43,837 nt of DNA from Aureobasidium sp. EXF-3400. Taxonomy: Eukaryota > Ascomycota > Dothideomycetes > Dothideales > Saccotheciaceae. The stretch lies in contig SWBL01000388.1 of NCBI GenBank assembly GCA_024195585.1, forward strand, positions 1-43,837, read 5' to 3'. Of the stretch, positions 27,195 through 37,671 are shown piece after piece; positions within the stretch are counted from its first letter, which is position 1, and the number at the start of each line of letters is the position of its first letter. The translations under genes and the position numbers were made by a program. A model generated the notes under the pieces. That model was given only the letters and a program-made list of their open reading frames with translations, searched no databases and was not told the DNA's origin.

Positions 27195-27641
27195 TCATGA
27201 TATAGTTGGTGGATTGAGCTCTCGCCTCTCAACCCATACAACAGTAATCCCATCTTTTTTATCACGCCCACCAAACCGCAGGCCCCCATCATGGCGTAAC
27301 CGAACGACCGAAAGTGCATCTACCTTAAACTCGTCTTCATCCTCTTCGTCGTCTACTCCTACGTCATGAGGCATATAGCGATATATTCCATCACGCAGAA
27401 ACTCTTCCTCCGGCTCGAGTTGCTCCGGAATAGACACTGTTTCCCACGTTTTGTTGTAGTAGTCGTGGGCTGCTGAATTTGTCGTTCCGCAATCGGTATA
27501 GATACCGAGTAAATCATGCTCGAATGGGGTATATAGATCGCCGATTAGACTATGGACGACATAGACATGTGTCGGAGTCGATCTGGTTGAGTTCGAGACG
27601 GCTTGAGGTTCGACGGTCTTACGTTTCTTATTAGAAGGCAT
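27195..27641 (-). CDS. Tandem paralogue B, unknown function
   Basis: The protein is 148 residues, single exon, starting MPSNKKRKTVEPQAVSNST, like copy A 225 bases downstream on the same strand. The conserved core is HVYVVHSLIGDLYTPFEHDL, GIYTDCGTTNSAAHDYYNKT, LRDGIYRYMPHDVGVDD, VVRLRHDGGLRFGGRDKKDG and ITVVWVERRELNPPTIS. Between the last two conserved blocks of the middle it has an acidic insert (DEEDEDEF), and it stops where copy A continues for about 25 residues. The extent of divergence, spread over the whole protein but sparing the core, argues that both copies have been under constraint as proteins. The function is unknown; the basic N terminus suggests the nucleus. Confidence 0.65.
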   Translation of the reverse strand: MPSNKKRKTVEPQAVSNSTRSTPTHVYVVHSLIGDLYTPFEHDLLGIYTDCGTTNSAAHDYYNKTWETVSIPEQLEPEEEFLRDGIYRYMPHDVGVDDEEDEDEFKVDALSVVRLRHDGGLRFGGRDKKDGITVVWVERRELNPPTIS

Positions 27642-28225
27642 TTTAAGGGTGACAATAAAGTGGATGCTTGCGGTATGTGAGATATCGACGTGTGGTAGGC
27701 AAGATGTAGTGAGACTGCAGTAGAGCTAGAGGATTACTTTGCACAACCTGTTACATAATATTAATGCAAAAATGTGCTGCTGTTTGATGGTGGAAGCGTG
27801 TCTCCAGCTAAGATGGTCTGCCAGCATTTAATTGTAGAAATGCACAAACTTAACTAGATATTCATAGCATTCACTAAGAGCAATACACACGACCGACTCT
27901 CAACGGATGATCTCTGATCCCAACCAACTTTTTGATGTTCATCACTTGAGATCTAGCAATCGTCTTTTCGTGGAAAGATAGGGCATAGTATACCCAAAAT
28001 GGAGATGAATGGGCTTGATTGAATCGAGAGTTGTGTGTTATGTCCTGACATGTACAGAAAAGGGCCAAAAAGAGCATGCCGTAAGACTCCTCTGAGAAAG
28101 AAAAAGAAGAAATCCACTCCTGCCTTCCTGAACTCCAGCCAGATGCATGGCCCTGACTTGCGCCGTCCGAGAGAACCAGAAGGAAAAAAAGAAGAATGCA
28201 CTTTCACTTACTCCAGTCCGTGCTC
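27642..28225. other. Intergenic, no gene seen
   Basis: 584 bases upstream of paralogue B and downstream of the Gid1-like gene. Composition is A/T-richer than the coding DNA. A run of A/G (AAGAAAAAGAAGAAA-type) near 28096 is the only notable feature. Confidence 0.5.
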
Positions 28226-30558
28226 CTATTGTAGACAGTCCCTTCTTACATTGACAAACGCGCCAGCTCCGCCTTCCGAACTCAGCATGTCTACCAAGAC
28301 TTCAGCTTGCGCCACGACCTTCTCTAACGCGGCGGAGGATGGCTTGCCGAGTGACACTGCATTCGGTTAGTAAAACCTTGACGACGTTAAAGGAGTGCTT
28401 GCCTAATATTGCGCTGTTGACCTCTTCGGCAATCTCGACTCGACCCTTGCCTTCCATCAGCCCACCTACAACAGACTCTCGAGCATCTTGGTAAGCGATC
28501 AGAGCAAAGGTGTCGTCTAATGCCTTTCTCACAGCAGGACGAGGATCATCGTTGAATTCAGCCTTCAGCTCTTGACCGAACTCGAGTGCGTCCACGAGTA
28601 ATTGCTCGCTATCCGTGGATGAGGACATCAACTGGAAATTGTCGGATCTTGTGTCCATTTTGTCATCTTTCCCATCATCACCGTTCGCGCCGTCACCATT
28701 CGTACTGTCGCCATTAGAACCGTCACCAAAGCGTAAGCCGGGGTTGAAAGGTGATGGAACGGGCATTGGTGGGATGATTGGCGCATGTGATTCTCGGTGT
28801 AGTTGATCGTCGAGCTCCATCTGTTGATCGAATGTTGTGCCGTTTGATTCGGATATTTTTGAAGGTAGCTTGCCAGCTGCTTTGGGTGCGACCGGTAATG
28901 AGTCTATGCTCGAGAGATCGTTTACGCGACAGATCATCTCGATAAACTTCCGACAACGAAGCTTAAAGTAGACATCTCTGTTATCCTCTCGCTCCAGAAC
29001 ATGGGGGTAGTAGGTGCTTATGGATTTCAGGGCCTTGTCGATTTCTCCTTCGAGAATGGCGGAACGTATGCCTGAAGACATGTCAGCAAACATAAGCCTA
29101 AATTGTGTGACAATAGAAAATGATGTACTTTGTCGCTGGATGGCATGGAGGTCCTGAGAAGGATCAAACAACTCCACGCCATCAGATTCCATGTTCAAGG
29201 GTTTTCTTTCCTCTCGTACTTCCCTGTTGAAGGCTCGAGCAGTCTCGACATAGCCGTCATGAGCGAGGTATTGCGCTACGAGCTCCTGTACCAACATCGT
29301 CTCATCACGAGCAGTCTCTAGTGTATCTGCCGACGTTTTGTTGATGTCTGCTTTCACCCTGTTTCTTTGGGTCTGGAACTGGTCAGCAAGAAACGTCATT
29401 GGGACGAAGTGGAATACGCACCTCAATCAGAGAATCAATATCAAACACGAACGGATCATTACCGAAGTTTACTCGAAGATGTTCGTTATTCTTTTTCATA
29501 CCCACGGATGGGTACAGCTTGTCACCCCTCACGTTGTGAAAAGCTTCGCCTGAGGCAATATGTCAGCACTGGGCGATGGTCGGAGATAGACTACGCACCT
29601 AAGAAGACACCGTTCTTGGTAAAGAAGGCACTTCCTGTCTCAAAGTTGACTCCACAGCCCACAACGTCCCAAGCAGCAAACTTGGGACCATATGGCTTGC
29701 CACTAGCAGTGCAAGAGAAGCTGAAGCCGTCATCACCGTGATAGGCCCATGACTCGGGTTCCCATCCTGGCAAGCGATTGAGGCTAGCCTTGGGACCGGA
29801 AAACCCAATACCTATTAGACTGGGTGATGACAAATTAGCATGTTGTGAGCGAAAGTGCTAACGACAACATACCCTTCTTTCCCTCGGGATAAGACAGTGA
29901 CCTCAAAGTAGTATATGCCCACCTCTTTCGGCATGGGATGATCACTGCGTATAGCGGCAGCCTCATCGCTGGTCTTGGTAGAGCCAGTGAACTTGACCTC
30001 GGTGCCTCCTGCCGACAGCTCGAGTCCAGGCCACTTGTCTATGTCACTCCACGACGTTGGCAACTTCTTTGGGCCATTACTCCTGAGAGGGTTGCGAGCA
30101 ATATAATCTTGAATGATATCCTTCCTCCATCTGTGAATGGTGGCACTGCCGATGTTGGCAGAGAGATCCTGAGAAGACGAAGCAGTCTGGGGATGTCGTC
30201 GCAATTCTTCAAACTCGGCGAGTTCTAGATTGTGGTGTTTTTCGAGCCTCTCGAGGTGACGCGAATTGCGAAGGTAGGAAGGGCGGATGAATAGTGGGGG
30301 CGATGGCGGGGAGTCGTGGTCAGGGACTTTGGTGGAGAGATAAGGTCTGGTGGACCATGAGTCTTGAGACTTGGTTGAGGCCATGTTGGTACGGATTGGA
30401 GGGTCGTCTTCGGGGTGGAGAAGATGTGAGAGGGCGCCGAAGCGGGCGGTCGACGAGTGGGAGCCCGCGCCAGCAGCGACCGAAGCGTACGAGGATGACG
30501 ATGTGAAAGGTTGGTTCAAGCGACGATAAGATTGAGGATGCGGGTAAGGATCGGTCAT
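28226..30558 (-). CDS. RanBPM/Gid1 (Vid30)-type SPRY-LisH-CTLH-CRA protein of the GID/CTLH E3 ligase
   Basis: Six exons (30558..29873, 29819..29599, 29549..29422, 29372..29129, 29071..28403, 28356..28226) give 692 residues, and the lengths sum exactly to frame. The N terminus is Ser/Pro-rich and disordered. The SPRY domain (about 170-345) shows WPGLELSAGGTEVKFTG, GIYYFEVTVLSRGKEG, LIGIGFSGPKASLNRLPGWE, WAYHGDDGFSF and GCGVNFETGSAFFTKNG. The LisH motif (LVQELVAQYLAHDGYVETAR) is near 372-393, CTLH (AILEGEIDKALKSISTYYP) near 430-475, and CRA is at the C terminus. An Asn/Gly/Asp repeat (GDGSNGDSTNGDGANGDDG) interrupts the region between CTLH and CRA. In yeast, Gid1/Vid30 scaffolds the ligase that degrades gluconeogenic enzymes. 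The last intron uses a GC donor (28402) with a TACTAAC branch site, and intron 4 is stop-free. Confidence 0.92.
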
Positions 30559-31358
30559 AATGGAGCGCGAGGCAGTAGTGGCCACGTCGAGGTCGGGCAG
30601 TGCCAAAACGGCGTCTTGTGGTTGTAGCAGCTGTCGAGGATGATCAAGGTAGAAAGATAGAGCGAGCAATCATGACGCTCCTGCTGGCATTCTGTCCACC
30701 ACTTTGGTTTGGTTGGATGCACAACGTATTACACAAATGTCTATGAATCCTGATGCAGCTCTTTCGGCCGTCTATCTCGTCAAGCCGGAAGATGGAAAGA
30801 TCAATGAGACTCTTGTTGGAAGATGCAGCTTGACAATGCCCAATGGTCCCTAGGTACAAGCGCGTTGCCGATGACGCTCCCTTCATCTCCGCCGAAATGC
30901 CAAGCCCCCATAGTCAGAGCTCCTGATCAGAATCACATGCCACCAACCACCAATCTCGTACACCGAAATGAATACAGTCGTCTTGTGCTGTATTGCAAGG
31001 GGTATCCATAGCTATCGCGTCGTCAAATCCTCTGTAGTTTGACAAAAGTCATTATAGCCCGCCGTCAGTGTTCACTAACAACTCTGACCAAGCTTACACC
31101 GCCAAACTATCACGCTATCCTCTGACCCGGATAACGCCATACCTGATCTCTTCCAAAGAAACAAAGGAGATGCATTGCTCAAATGCTTGTGTCTGCAGCC
31201 AAAAATTGCTCTGTAGTGTACACGACCTTGGGTACATCATCGTATTGGGTATCGAAGGTGATGTTTTGTAAAGAGAAAAGACTGGAATGTGTTAGTGATC
31301 ATAAAGAAGACGGCGTGTCCTTCACATTGACTCACAAATAATGTGTGACCTAAGTCGT
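30559..31358. other. Intergenic, no gene seen
   Basis: 800 bases between the Gid1-like start and the Ies4-like stop. It should contain the Gid1-like promoter and the Ies4 3' UTR. Short frames on both strands carry no motif. No RNA gene was seen. Confidence 0.5.
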
Positions 31359-32231
31359 TCATGCCTCAACAGCCAAGGCCGGTGCCGGCGAGCTCTCGAG
31401 GGCATTGTCTGCTTTGGCTCCTTCACCATTGTTGCTCCTCTCGCTAGGCAATGCGCTGCTGGCAAGCCTAGCATTGTCTGCTTGGCTGCTGGACGAGTTC
31501 TCACTCTTCACATCGCCGCTGAAGGACGAGTTGTCCTTGAGCGGTGCAGCCCATGATCCAACGGTCCAAGCAACACCAGATATACTCTTGAGTTGGAGAC
31601 CCTTGCGTTCCCATCTACGGCACGGCTTGCCTGATCTGTCCAGTGCACGAAGACCAGCGTTGATGGCACCCGTGTTGGCTTTTGGGCCTAGCTTGTGTGT
31701 AGCTATGGGGTTCACGCCGCCGAACGGACCCTTCTTTGTGCCCTCAGCAGTTCTGTCAATGGTTCCGTCAGCCCTGAGATTGAGTGTCAGCATGCACATG
31801 GAGCTTTGCAGTGCAGGTGGCGTGCGAGTTACGTACAGACGAGGCTTCTTCTTGGGACCAGGCTTTCCCCTAGGCTTTGCATTCGGACCTGCCTCAGCCT
31901 GAGCAGCTGTTCTCTTTGTTCCAGGTTTGGGACCAGGAACGCCCTTCTTCTTGCCGTTGACTGCTTGAGGAGGAGCTAACGAGTTGCTGTCTGTGGCAGC
32001 GGCATCGGTGCCGGGAGCAGGAGTGCCATTCGTCTCGGAGGCTTCTGGTGCTGGAGCGTTGATGATGGGGGTTGAGGATGGTGCGGGAGAAGCAGTGGCC
32101 GATGGCTCAGAAGCGTCTTCAGATGGTGAGGTGAACTTCTTGAGCAGATGGGGAGCTAAACGAAGAACGACCGTCTTGTTAGGTTTGAGGGATGATTTAG
32201 CTGATGGTTTTTGCGACGGCGTGGTTGCCAT
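31359..32231 (-). CDS. INO80 complex subunit Ies4-like (DUF1711)
   Basis: Exon 1 is 32231..31837 and exon 2 is 31773..31359 (phase 2), giving 269 residues. The N-terminal SSLKPNKTVVLRLAPHLLKKF (strand plus helix) is the opening motif of fungal Ies4-like proteins. After a Pro/Ala/Ser-rich linker comes an AT-hook-like basic block with repeated PGPKPGTKR and KPRGKPGPKKKPRL, then the conserved C-terminal module HKLGPKANTGAINAGLRALD followed by SGKPCRRWERKGLQLKSISG and VAWTVGSWAAP. The INO80 complex slides and edits nucleosomes; Ies4 is a small accessory subunit and checkpoint-kinase target in yeast. The intron (31836..31774, 63 nt) lies between the basic block and the C-terminal module and has no stop, so the unspliced frame is also open. 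The tail is Ser/Ala/Asn-rich. Confidence 0.8.
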   Translation of the reverse strand: MATTPSQKPSAKSSLKPNKTVVLRLAPHLLKKFTSPSEDASEPSATASPAPSSTPIINAPAPEASETNGTPAPGTDAAATDSNSLAPPQAVNGKKKGVPGPKPGTKRTAAQAEAGPNAKPRGKPGPKKKPRLYVTRTPPALQSSMCMLTLNLRADGTIDRTAEGTKKGPFGGVNPIATHKLGPKANTGAINAGLRALDRSGKPCRRWERKGLQLKSISGVAWTVGSWAAPLKDNSSFSGDVKSENSSSSQADNARLASSALPSERSNNGEGAKADNALESSPAPALAVEA

Positions 32232-33419
32232 TTTGATGGATGTGAGTAGCTGGTTGGGAGCGACGGCTTGGATTGCGCCCGTGGTCGGTGGTGCGGCTGG
32301 CTTTGTCTCGTCGGATCTGGGAGTGGATCAATGGCAGGCTTGTAGAGTGTGGGAGCTTTTGGCTGTTGGCGGCGGTATATCAAGAAATCGAAGGGTGGTG
32401 ATGATTATGTGTAGGATGAATTAGGATGGATGGGAAAGGGATGCAGAGTGCAAGGCACTTTGACTCTGTTGGTTGTGCGCTGAGCGAGCATTTTGCCGGC
32501 CGTGTGTGAGGCGTTGGCCTTCGCCATTTCTTGGTCTTGAGTGAAGGTCGCGCTCATTATTTGTGAGGAAAGGACAGCCGTAGCGTTCTCGACCAGCTCT
32601 CCACCCAATCAGGAAACACCCACCCTCTCACTCCGTATATCCTTCCTCAGCTCCAACACTATTTTCCAATATTCCATCAATTGTTATCAGGTCCTCAATA
32701 TAGTTCATCACAGTTCCTGCACAAGTGTAATCATTTGCTCTACATGGCCGCTTGTACATGGGCTCACTTGGGTTCCCTCGCGCGCTGCACCCGCGCGTCT
32801 TTGTTCTAACTTCTGACGCAAGCGAACTTTCTCCGTACGGCTACGCGAATCACACCCTTTGATAGCTTCCTTCAATTTGACATCCGCGCTTCCGAGTTAC
32901 CAAAGGGGGCGGCCATCTGTCCTCAATCCACCTCGATATTCTCGTCATACAGGCCTCCCAACGCGAACAGACCACATAACTTTTTCAAACATGTCTCGTC
33001 GATGCAACCTGTCACGCAAAGCTCTCTGCAGCCGCCAAGGAAGGTGTGTATACATGCTCGGGTCTCGACGGGCGCTTTTGGGAATGCACACTTTCCAACA
33101 GCCTCCCCGTTTTCGGGTCAGCAACGCAAATTCCTTCTGTCAGCTGTCCAATTTTCCTCAGAGCATGATCCAGCTCCAACCCACTTTACGTGACTCCACG
33201 CGACGCTGCCTTGGAATGCCATCCACCTCTTTTCTTCACGTCCTCGCTCTTACAGTATGCTGCATTTCTGCGTGACCATACCTGTTCTCCTTGGTCCCAG
33301 GTAAGTGAATTCATTCTTCGACAGCCTCCCGTGTCTGGGTTGTTGTCTCGGCGCCATGAATATATACCTTTTGCTATGGCCTTCATGAGGTAGGTCGGCA
33401 AACAAAGTCATTCGCTATC
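32232..33419. other. Intergenic between divergent Ies4-like gene and chitinase
   Basis: 1.2 kb. A 138-codon frame (32859..33275) is the longest but is Ser/Arg/Cys-rich without motifs and overlaps other open frames, so I do not call it. A TATA-like ATATATA (33360-33366) lies about 55 bases before the chitinase start. The Ies4-like gene's promoter is at the left edge. Confidence 0.5.
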
Positions 33420-35096
33420 ATGCTCTCGTTAAACACTTCCCGTATTTTCTTCTCACTCGTATATTTCTTCTGCACCGTACAATCCCTTCACATACATCAT
33501 CCCCACAAACACGGACTCAGTCGGCGTGATGCTACAACTGTTCCGCTGCAGAGTGAACCTAGCTCGACAGCAGAGACAGAAGCCGCTGAGTTGATGGACA
33601 CTGTCACGTCCATTGAGCAAGGGTTTTCAGATCTACCGCAAGATGTCCTCGAATTTCTCGAGGCAATTGATGATCGTCTGCATGCACAAGAGACTTTACT
33701 GGCAAGTCTGCTGGCTGTTTTCGCAACTACATCAAACGCAGCATCGCCAACGACCACACTGGCCACCGACAACATAACATCAACCGATATGCTTGTGTCT
33801 TCTAGTACAAGTATCGAAGTCTCGAGCCTGACAGCCATTGGGACCTCTTCTCCCTTCCCCGTCCAAGTCTCTTCGTCAGATCTAGCTGCTACCTCGTCAG
33901 GCCCAGAATTTCGCGTTACTCGTACTTTGACGAGGACGACTTACGTGCCAGTACCGTCCACCGCTATTGTCCAGCCCACACCGATCTTGAACATTACGGC
34001 GTCTAATGTGGCAGCTCAAGAGACATCATTCACATCGTCTATACCTGTGTTGCCTATGCCCTCGGTCTATAGTTTCCCCGACAGCGACAACTCGAGCACG
34101 AGCGCTACCACGATCTCTGCAGACTTCCAAGCTACGACTTCCTACAGCTCCGTTTCGATACCCACAAGCACCAACTACGTCTTCGAGACCAGCCGAAAAA
34201 ACAATGTGGCCGTCTACTACGGCCAGACGCCCAACACAAAGACTGGTGATCTCATGGAACTCTGCCAAAGCAGCAACGTCGACATCGTAGTCTTAGCCTT
34301 CGTTACATCCTTTTTCACCAACGAAGGCTTCCCTTCCGCTAACTTCGGTCCTGCTTGCCAGGGCAGCACCAGCGCTCAACAACTTCACGCTCCAGGATTG
34401 CAAGACTGCACCGACCTCGCCCCAGAAATCGTAAGTTGCCAACAACTAGGCAAACCCGTGTTGGTGTCTCTAGGCGGCTACTACTCTAACGTGACTTTCA
34501 CTTCCGACAACGAAGCCATCCAACTAGCTCAGAATCTTTGGGACTTGTTTGGCGCAGGAAATGGCCTGGACACCTCGCTACGTCCTTTTGGTTCCATCGT
34601 TGTTGATGGCTTTGATCTCGACAACGAATCCAAAGACCCTACCTCGTATACCACTTTCGCTCATGCCCTACGCACACTGTTCGCATCCGACACCAGCAAG
34701 AAGTACTATCTCTCGTCTGCCCCCCAGTGCCCTCGGCCGGACGCAAGCATTCCTGTCTCCACCATGGCACTCTGCGATTTCGTCTTTGTCCAGTTCTACA
34801 ACAACCCTTCTTGCGACCTTTCCTCTGATGGATTTGGGACTTCGTTTGCGGATTGGAGCGATGATTTGTTGGCTGCCAATAATGAGACCAAAGTCTTTAT
34901 CGGTGCTGGAGCGAGCGCAAGTGCTGGAAGTGGATATGTTGAGGGTGATGCATTGGGTCACCAGATTAGTCTTGCGAGAGAGCTTTACACGAGTAACCTT
35001 GGGGGCATCATGTTGTGGGATGGTGTGCAGGGGTTGGTTAATGTGGATGAGTATGGGAATGATTATTTGTTTTATGCCAAGGAGAGTTTGGAGTAG
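33420..35096 (+). CDS. GH18 chitinase with N-terminal Ser/Thr-rich stalk
   Basis: A single exon of 558 residues. A signal peptide (about 1-22, IFFSLVYFFCTVQS) is followed by a short helical segment (about 55-105, MDTVTSIEQGFSDLPQDVLE...) and about 150 Ser/Thr-rich residues with Asn-x-Ser/Thr sites, likely O- and N-glycosylated. The GH18 class III-type domain starts at residue 261 with NNVAVYYGQTPN. SLGGYYSN is the SxGG motif, and VDGFDLDNE places the catalytic DxxDxDxE with the acid/base at E403 and the supporting aspartates D396, D399 and D401 intact. The domain ends GIMLWDGVQGLVNVDEYGND. Such enzymes cut chitin in cell-wall remodelling or nutrient acquisition. Most fungal relatives have the Ser/Thr linker after the catalytic domain; here it precedes it and there is no GPI-type tail. 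Secretion to the wall or medium is likely. Confidence 0.93.
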   Translation: MLSLNTSRIFFSLVYFFCTVQSLHIHHPHKHGLSRRDATTVPLQSEPSSTAETEAAELMDTVTSIEQGFSDLPQDVLEFLEAIDDRLHAQETLLASLLAVFATTSNAASPTTTLATDNITSTDMLVSSSTSIEVSSLTAIGTSSPFPVQVSSSDLAATSSGPEFRVTRTLTRTTYVPVPSTAIVQPTPILNITASNVAAQETSFTSSIPVLPMPSVYSFPDSDNSSTSATTISADFQATTSYSSVSIPTSTNYVFETSRKNNVAVYYGQTPNTKTGDLMELCQSSNVDIVVLAFVTSFFTNEGFPSANFGPACQGSTSAQQLHAPGLQDCTDLAPEIVSCQQLGKPVLVSLGGYYSNVTFTSDNEAIQLAQNLWDLFGAGNGLDTSLRPFGSIVVDGFDLDNESKDPTSYTTFAHALRTLFASDTSKKYYLSSAPQCPRPDASIPVSTMALCDFVFVQFYNNPSCDLSSDGFGTSFADWSDDLLAANNETKVFIGAGASASAGSGYVEGDALGHQISLARELYTSNLGGIMLWDGVQGLVNVDEYGNDYLFYAKESLE

Positions 35097-35751
35097 AGCT
35101 TGGGTTTGAGAAAAATGGGATGCTTGATTTATGATAGCATGAGTAGTTGCAGTTTTTTCACGAGTCTTATGAAAGAATGGTGTCTGCTCTAATTTTGGCA
35201 TCTCACTAGCTTCAGAAATGTAGGAGCAGATTGCGATAAAGATGAATCATTAGCTTTTGGATTATCTAGTTGCCAACTTATAAACATCATCTGTCATCGT
35301 GTTCCTCCCATAGACAGGTCAAGCAATACCTCGAGATCATTGCTTGCGTCCGTACATTGACCTTCTCTCTTCTCCTCTTTCCTCACTCCTTAGTGTCTTC
35401 TCTCAAGACATATCTCTCCTCTCCTTTCCTCTTCCACCTCAGTGCTGATCGCGACTCAGAATGCCATTGTGTCGCGATGCATCAGTAAGTCAATAGTGTC
35501 GCACCCTGAATAGGGCGACACAAAAGGGGGAAGGACGCAAGGCTGTACGAAAGGGTTGTGCAGTGTCACAAAAAGACCAGCCTGAAGTGACACGAACCTT
35601 CTGGGCAAGCCGCATCCTCCCAGAAAAAGAACAGAAGGTAAAACCAGACCAGGACAATGGCTAGTCGTCAAAAATGAACGTAAACACACCCTCTCAAAGA
35701 GATGTAAAGGAGCGTGATGAAGAGTCTTCCAAGTTGCAAAAAAAGCGGCTT
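35097..35751. other. Intergenic between convergent chitinase and EsdC-like gene
   Basis: 655 bases holding two 3' flanks. The middle is pyrimidine-rich (near 35360-35440). No RNA gene and no plausible coding frame was seen. Confidence 0.5.
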
Positions 35752-36646
35752 TCAACGACGCACAATCATACCCTGTCGTCTTGTCGTGCGAGCACGATAT
35801 TGTTTCTCATCTTCACTTTCAGAGGAACAGTCGCTTCCTTCGTCATAGCCACACACATCACCGCCACAGTCAAGCTTGACCCTCGCACCAGATCTGGTGA
35901 TGCCATAGCGGTTGCAAGTACACGCACTCGTCGATGAAGATCTCGAAGTCGCACTTGTGGAAGACGGCGATGAAGAGGCGCTGCTGCGTGAAGAGGTGAG
36001 CGAAGGCACATCGCTGTCGGAATCGCTGTCGCTGTCTTCGCTGTCGCTTTCGAGTTGTGCATTGCCCAGACGGTTGGCGAGCCGGTCCACGGAAGAGGCG
36101 TTGTACTGTTCGCGTGTAATGGCGCGGGTTTCGTGAGGGCGATTGGGACGCGGGCATTTGATTTGCGAGGGGGACAGTGAGCGGCCTTTGGGGATGTGTT
36201 CGCTGGTGCGGCGGGTATGTTTGCTGCTTGAGTGGCTACTGTGGGACTTTAAAGATGGTGCTGGGGCAGCGGCAGGTGCTGACGATTTTCCAGATGGAAT
36301 GTCGAGGATGTTGAGTTTGCGGCCCGTGGTGGGCTCGGTGGTGGATTCGCGGGCTGGGTCGTGAGAGACGTGGTAGCCGTCGATGATGTACTGTTTTGCA
36401 TTTTGTTAGAAACTGCCGCCTCATGCGCTGAAGCATGAGAAAAAGAACACATACGTAATACCAATATCTCGAGCCAGGCTTCAACGTCGAGCCCTGGAAT
36501 CTGAAAGTGCCCTTCCAGCCGCCTTGTTTCGCAGAGTCCTTGGAAAGAGGAAGTTGACTCTTGTAGCTATCCCATGATCCAATGAGATGGACCGTCTTGC
36601 AATTGGACGAGGTCCTGAGTGTAAAGTTCAGTTGTACGGCTGCCAT
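35752..36646 (-). CDS. EsdC-like protein with AMPK-β/CBM48-type glycogen-binding domain
   Basis: Exon 1 is 36646..36455 and exon 2 is 36390..35752 (phase 0 at GTATGT/AACAG), giving 276 residues. The N-terminal 90 residues form a CBM48/AMPK-β-like domain: VQLNFTLRTSSNCKTVHLIG, SWDSYKSQLPLSKD, GGWKGTFRFQGSTLKPGSRY, WYY|YIIDGYHVSHDPARE, TTEPTTGRKLNILDIPSG. The conserved Trp residues that stack on glucan are present. This arrangement matches EsdC, a protein needed for early sexual development in Aspergillus nidulans. After the domain comes a basic, Ser/His-rich region (SHSSSKHTRRTSEHIPKGRS), a long Asp/Ser run and a Cys-containing C-terminal motif (CTCNRYGITRSGARVKLDCG). Its developmental role here is inferred from the family only. 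Confidence 0.82.
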
Positions 36647-37671
36647 TGTTGTAATATGTCTGGTTACTGTTCTGTTTCCTTTTATTTTTCTTGGAATATA
36701 TGGTCGGTAGTATGAGAATACCGAATGTGATTGACAGTTTTTGAGCAAGAAAGAGCTGAGTATTAGTTTGGTGATATCTTTCTAGTCGACCAGCGACAAA
36801 GAAAAAAGATCAAAGGTGAATAAAATAAACGTAAAAATAAAGTGATTATTGGATGGTTGTGGTATAGGCAAAGATAATTGATAGTATGAGTTTTTGTGGA
36901 TTAGGAGCACCAGGCTCGATTAGTGGAATAAAGAGAATAAAGAAGAAAAAAAGGGAGTAAAATAAGAAACAAACTAATAGTCAGCTCCGGGCTTGACAAG
37001 TCTCGCTGAAGAAAAAGAAGAAAGAGAAGTCGAGGAGAACGACATGCAATTATACTTGATGCCAGTCACCGGCTCTTCGCTTTGCACCAAGGCACACAAG
37101 GCACACAGATACGCACGCCATGCCGAATCGCGAAGGACATGACTTCAAAGTGCACCGAACAGGGAAAATCGTAAAGGCGGGGCGGGAGCTCGCACAATCA
37201 TCGTTCTGGCACTATTGGCAAGCCGCATGTGTGACTGCGCATCTTTGGAGAGGTTACTCGGTCGCAGCGCTTGTAAAGAGATGTTGAATGGAAGCAGAAT
37301 CGAAGGGCGGTTGTGTGGTGAAGCTGATTGGATTTGCGGATCCACGCGTCGCTCCAATCAGGCTTCTTGACTTCGCCAATGCACAATGTGGGCAGGGACA
37401 CGCACAATCGAGTTGCATGACACCGACATGGTCTCGTCAACCTACCGCTTATCGTTCAGTGACTCTCGACAAATGATGGTTTGCCGTCCGACACCCGGCA
37501 AATCTTCTGATCCTTGATCCATGCAAAGGGAGGCTGGAGAGTGACCTGCACAATGTCAGAGCGACCTGTCAAGACCAACAAGCTAAAAGCGATGAACGTG
37601 ATAATGGTATCTCATGGGTCGTGATCATTCCGTAAGCTTTCAACTAAGGTTGGTGATGAGTCGTTTCTTCG
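36647..37671. other. Intergenic, A-rich tract, no gene seen
   Basis: 1 kb. The left part (about 36780-37035) is A/G-rich with many AAATAAA- and GAAGAAA-like runs, and on the EsdC-like sense strand this is a pyrimidine-rich leader or promoter. The right part has no motif. No RNA gene was identified. Confidence 0.5.

Noticed and set aside
32859..33275. 138-codon plus-strand frame upstream of the chitinase
   Set aside because: Overlapping frames are equally open, it is Ser/Arg/Cys-biased, and no domain or signal is seen.
36780..37035. A/G-rich tract as a transposon poly(A) tail
   Set aside because: No element body, terminal repeats or target duplication accompany it, and it fits a pyrimidine-rich leader on the opposite strand.
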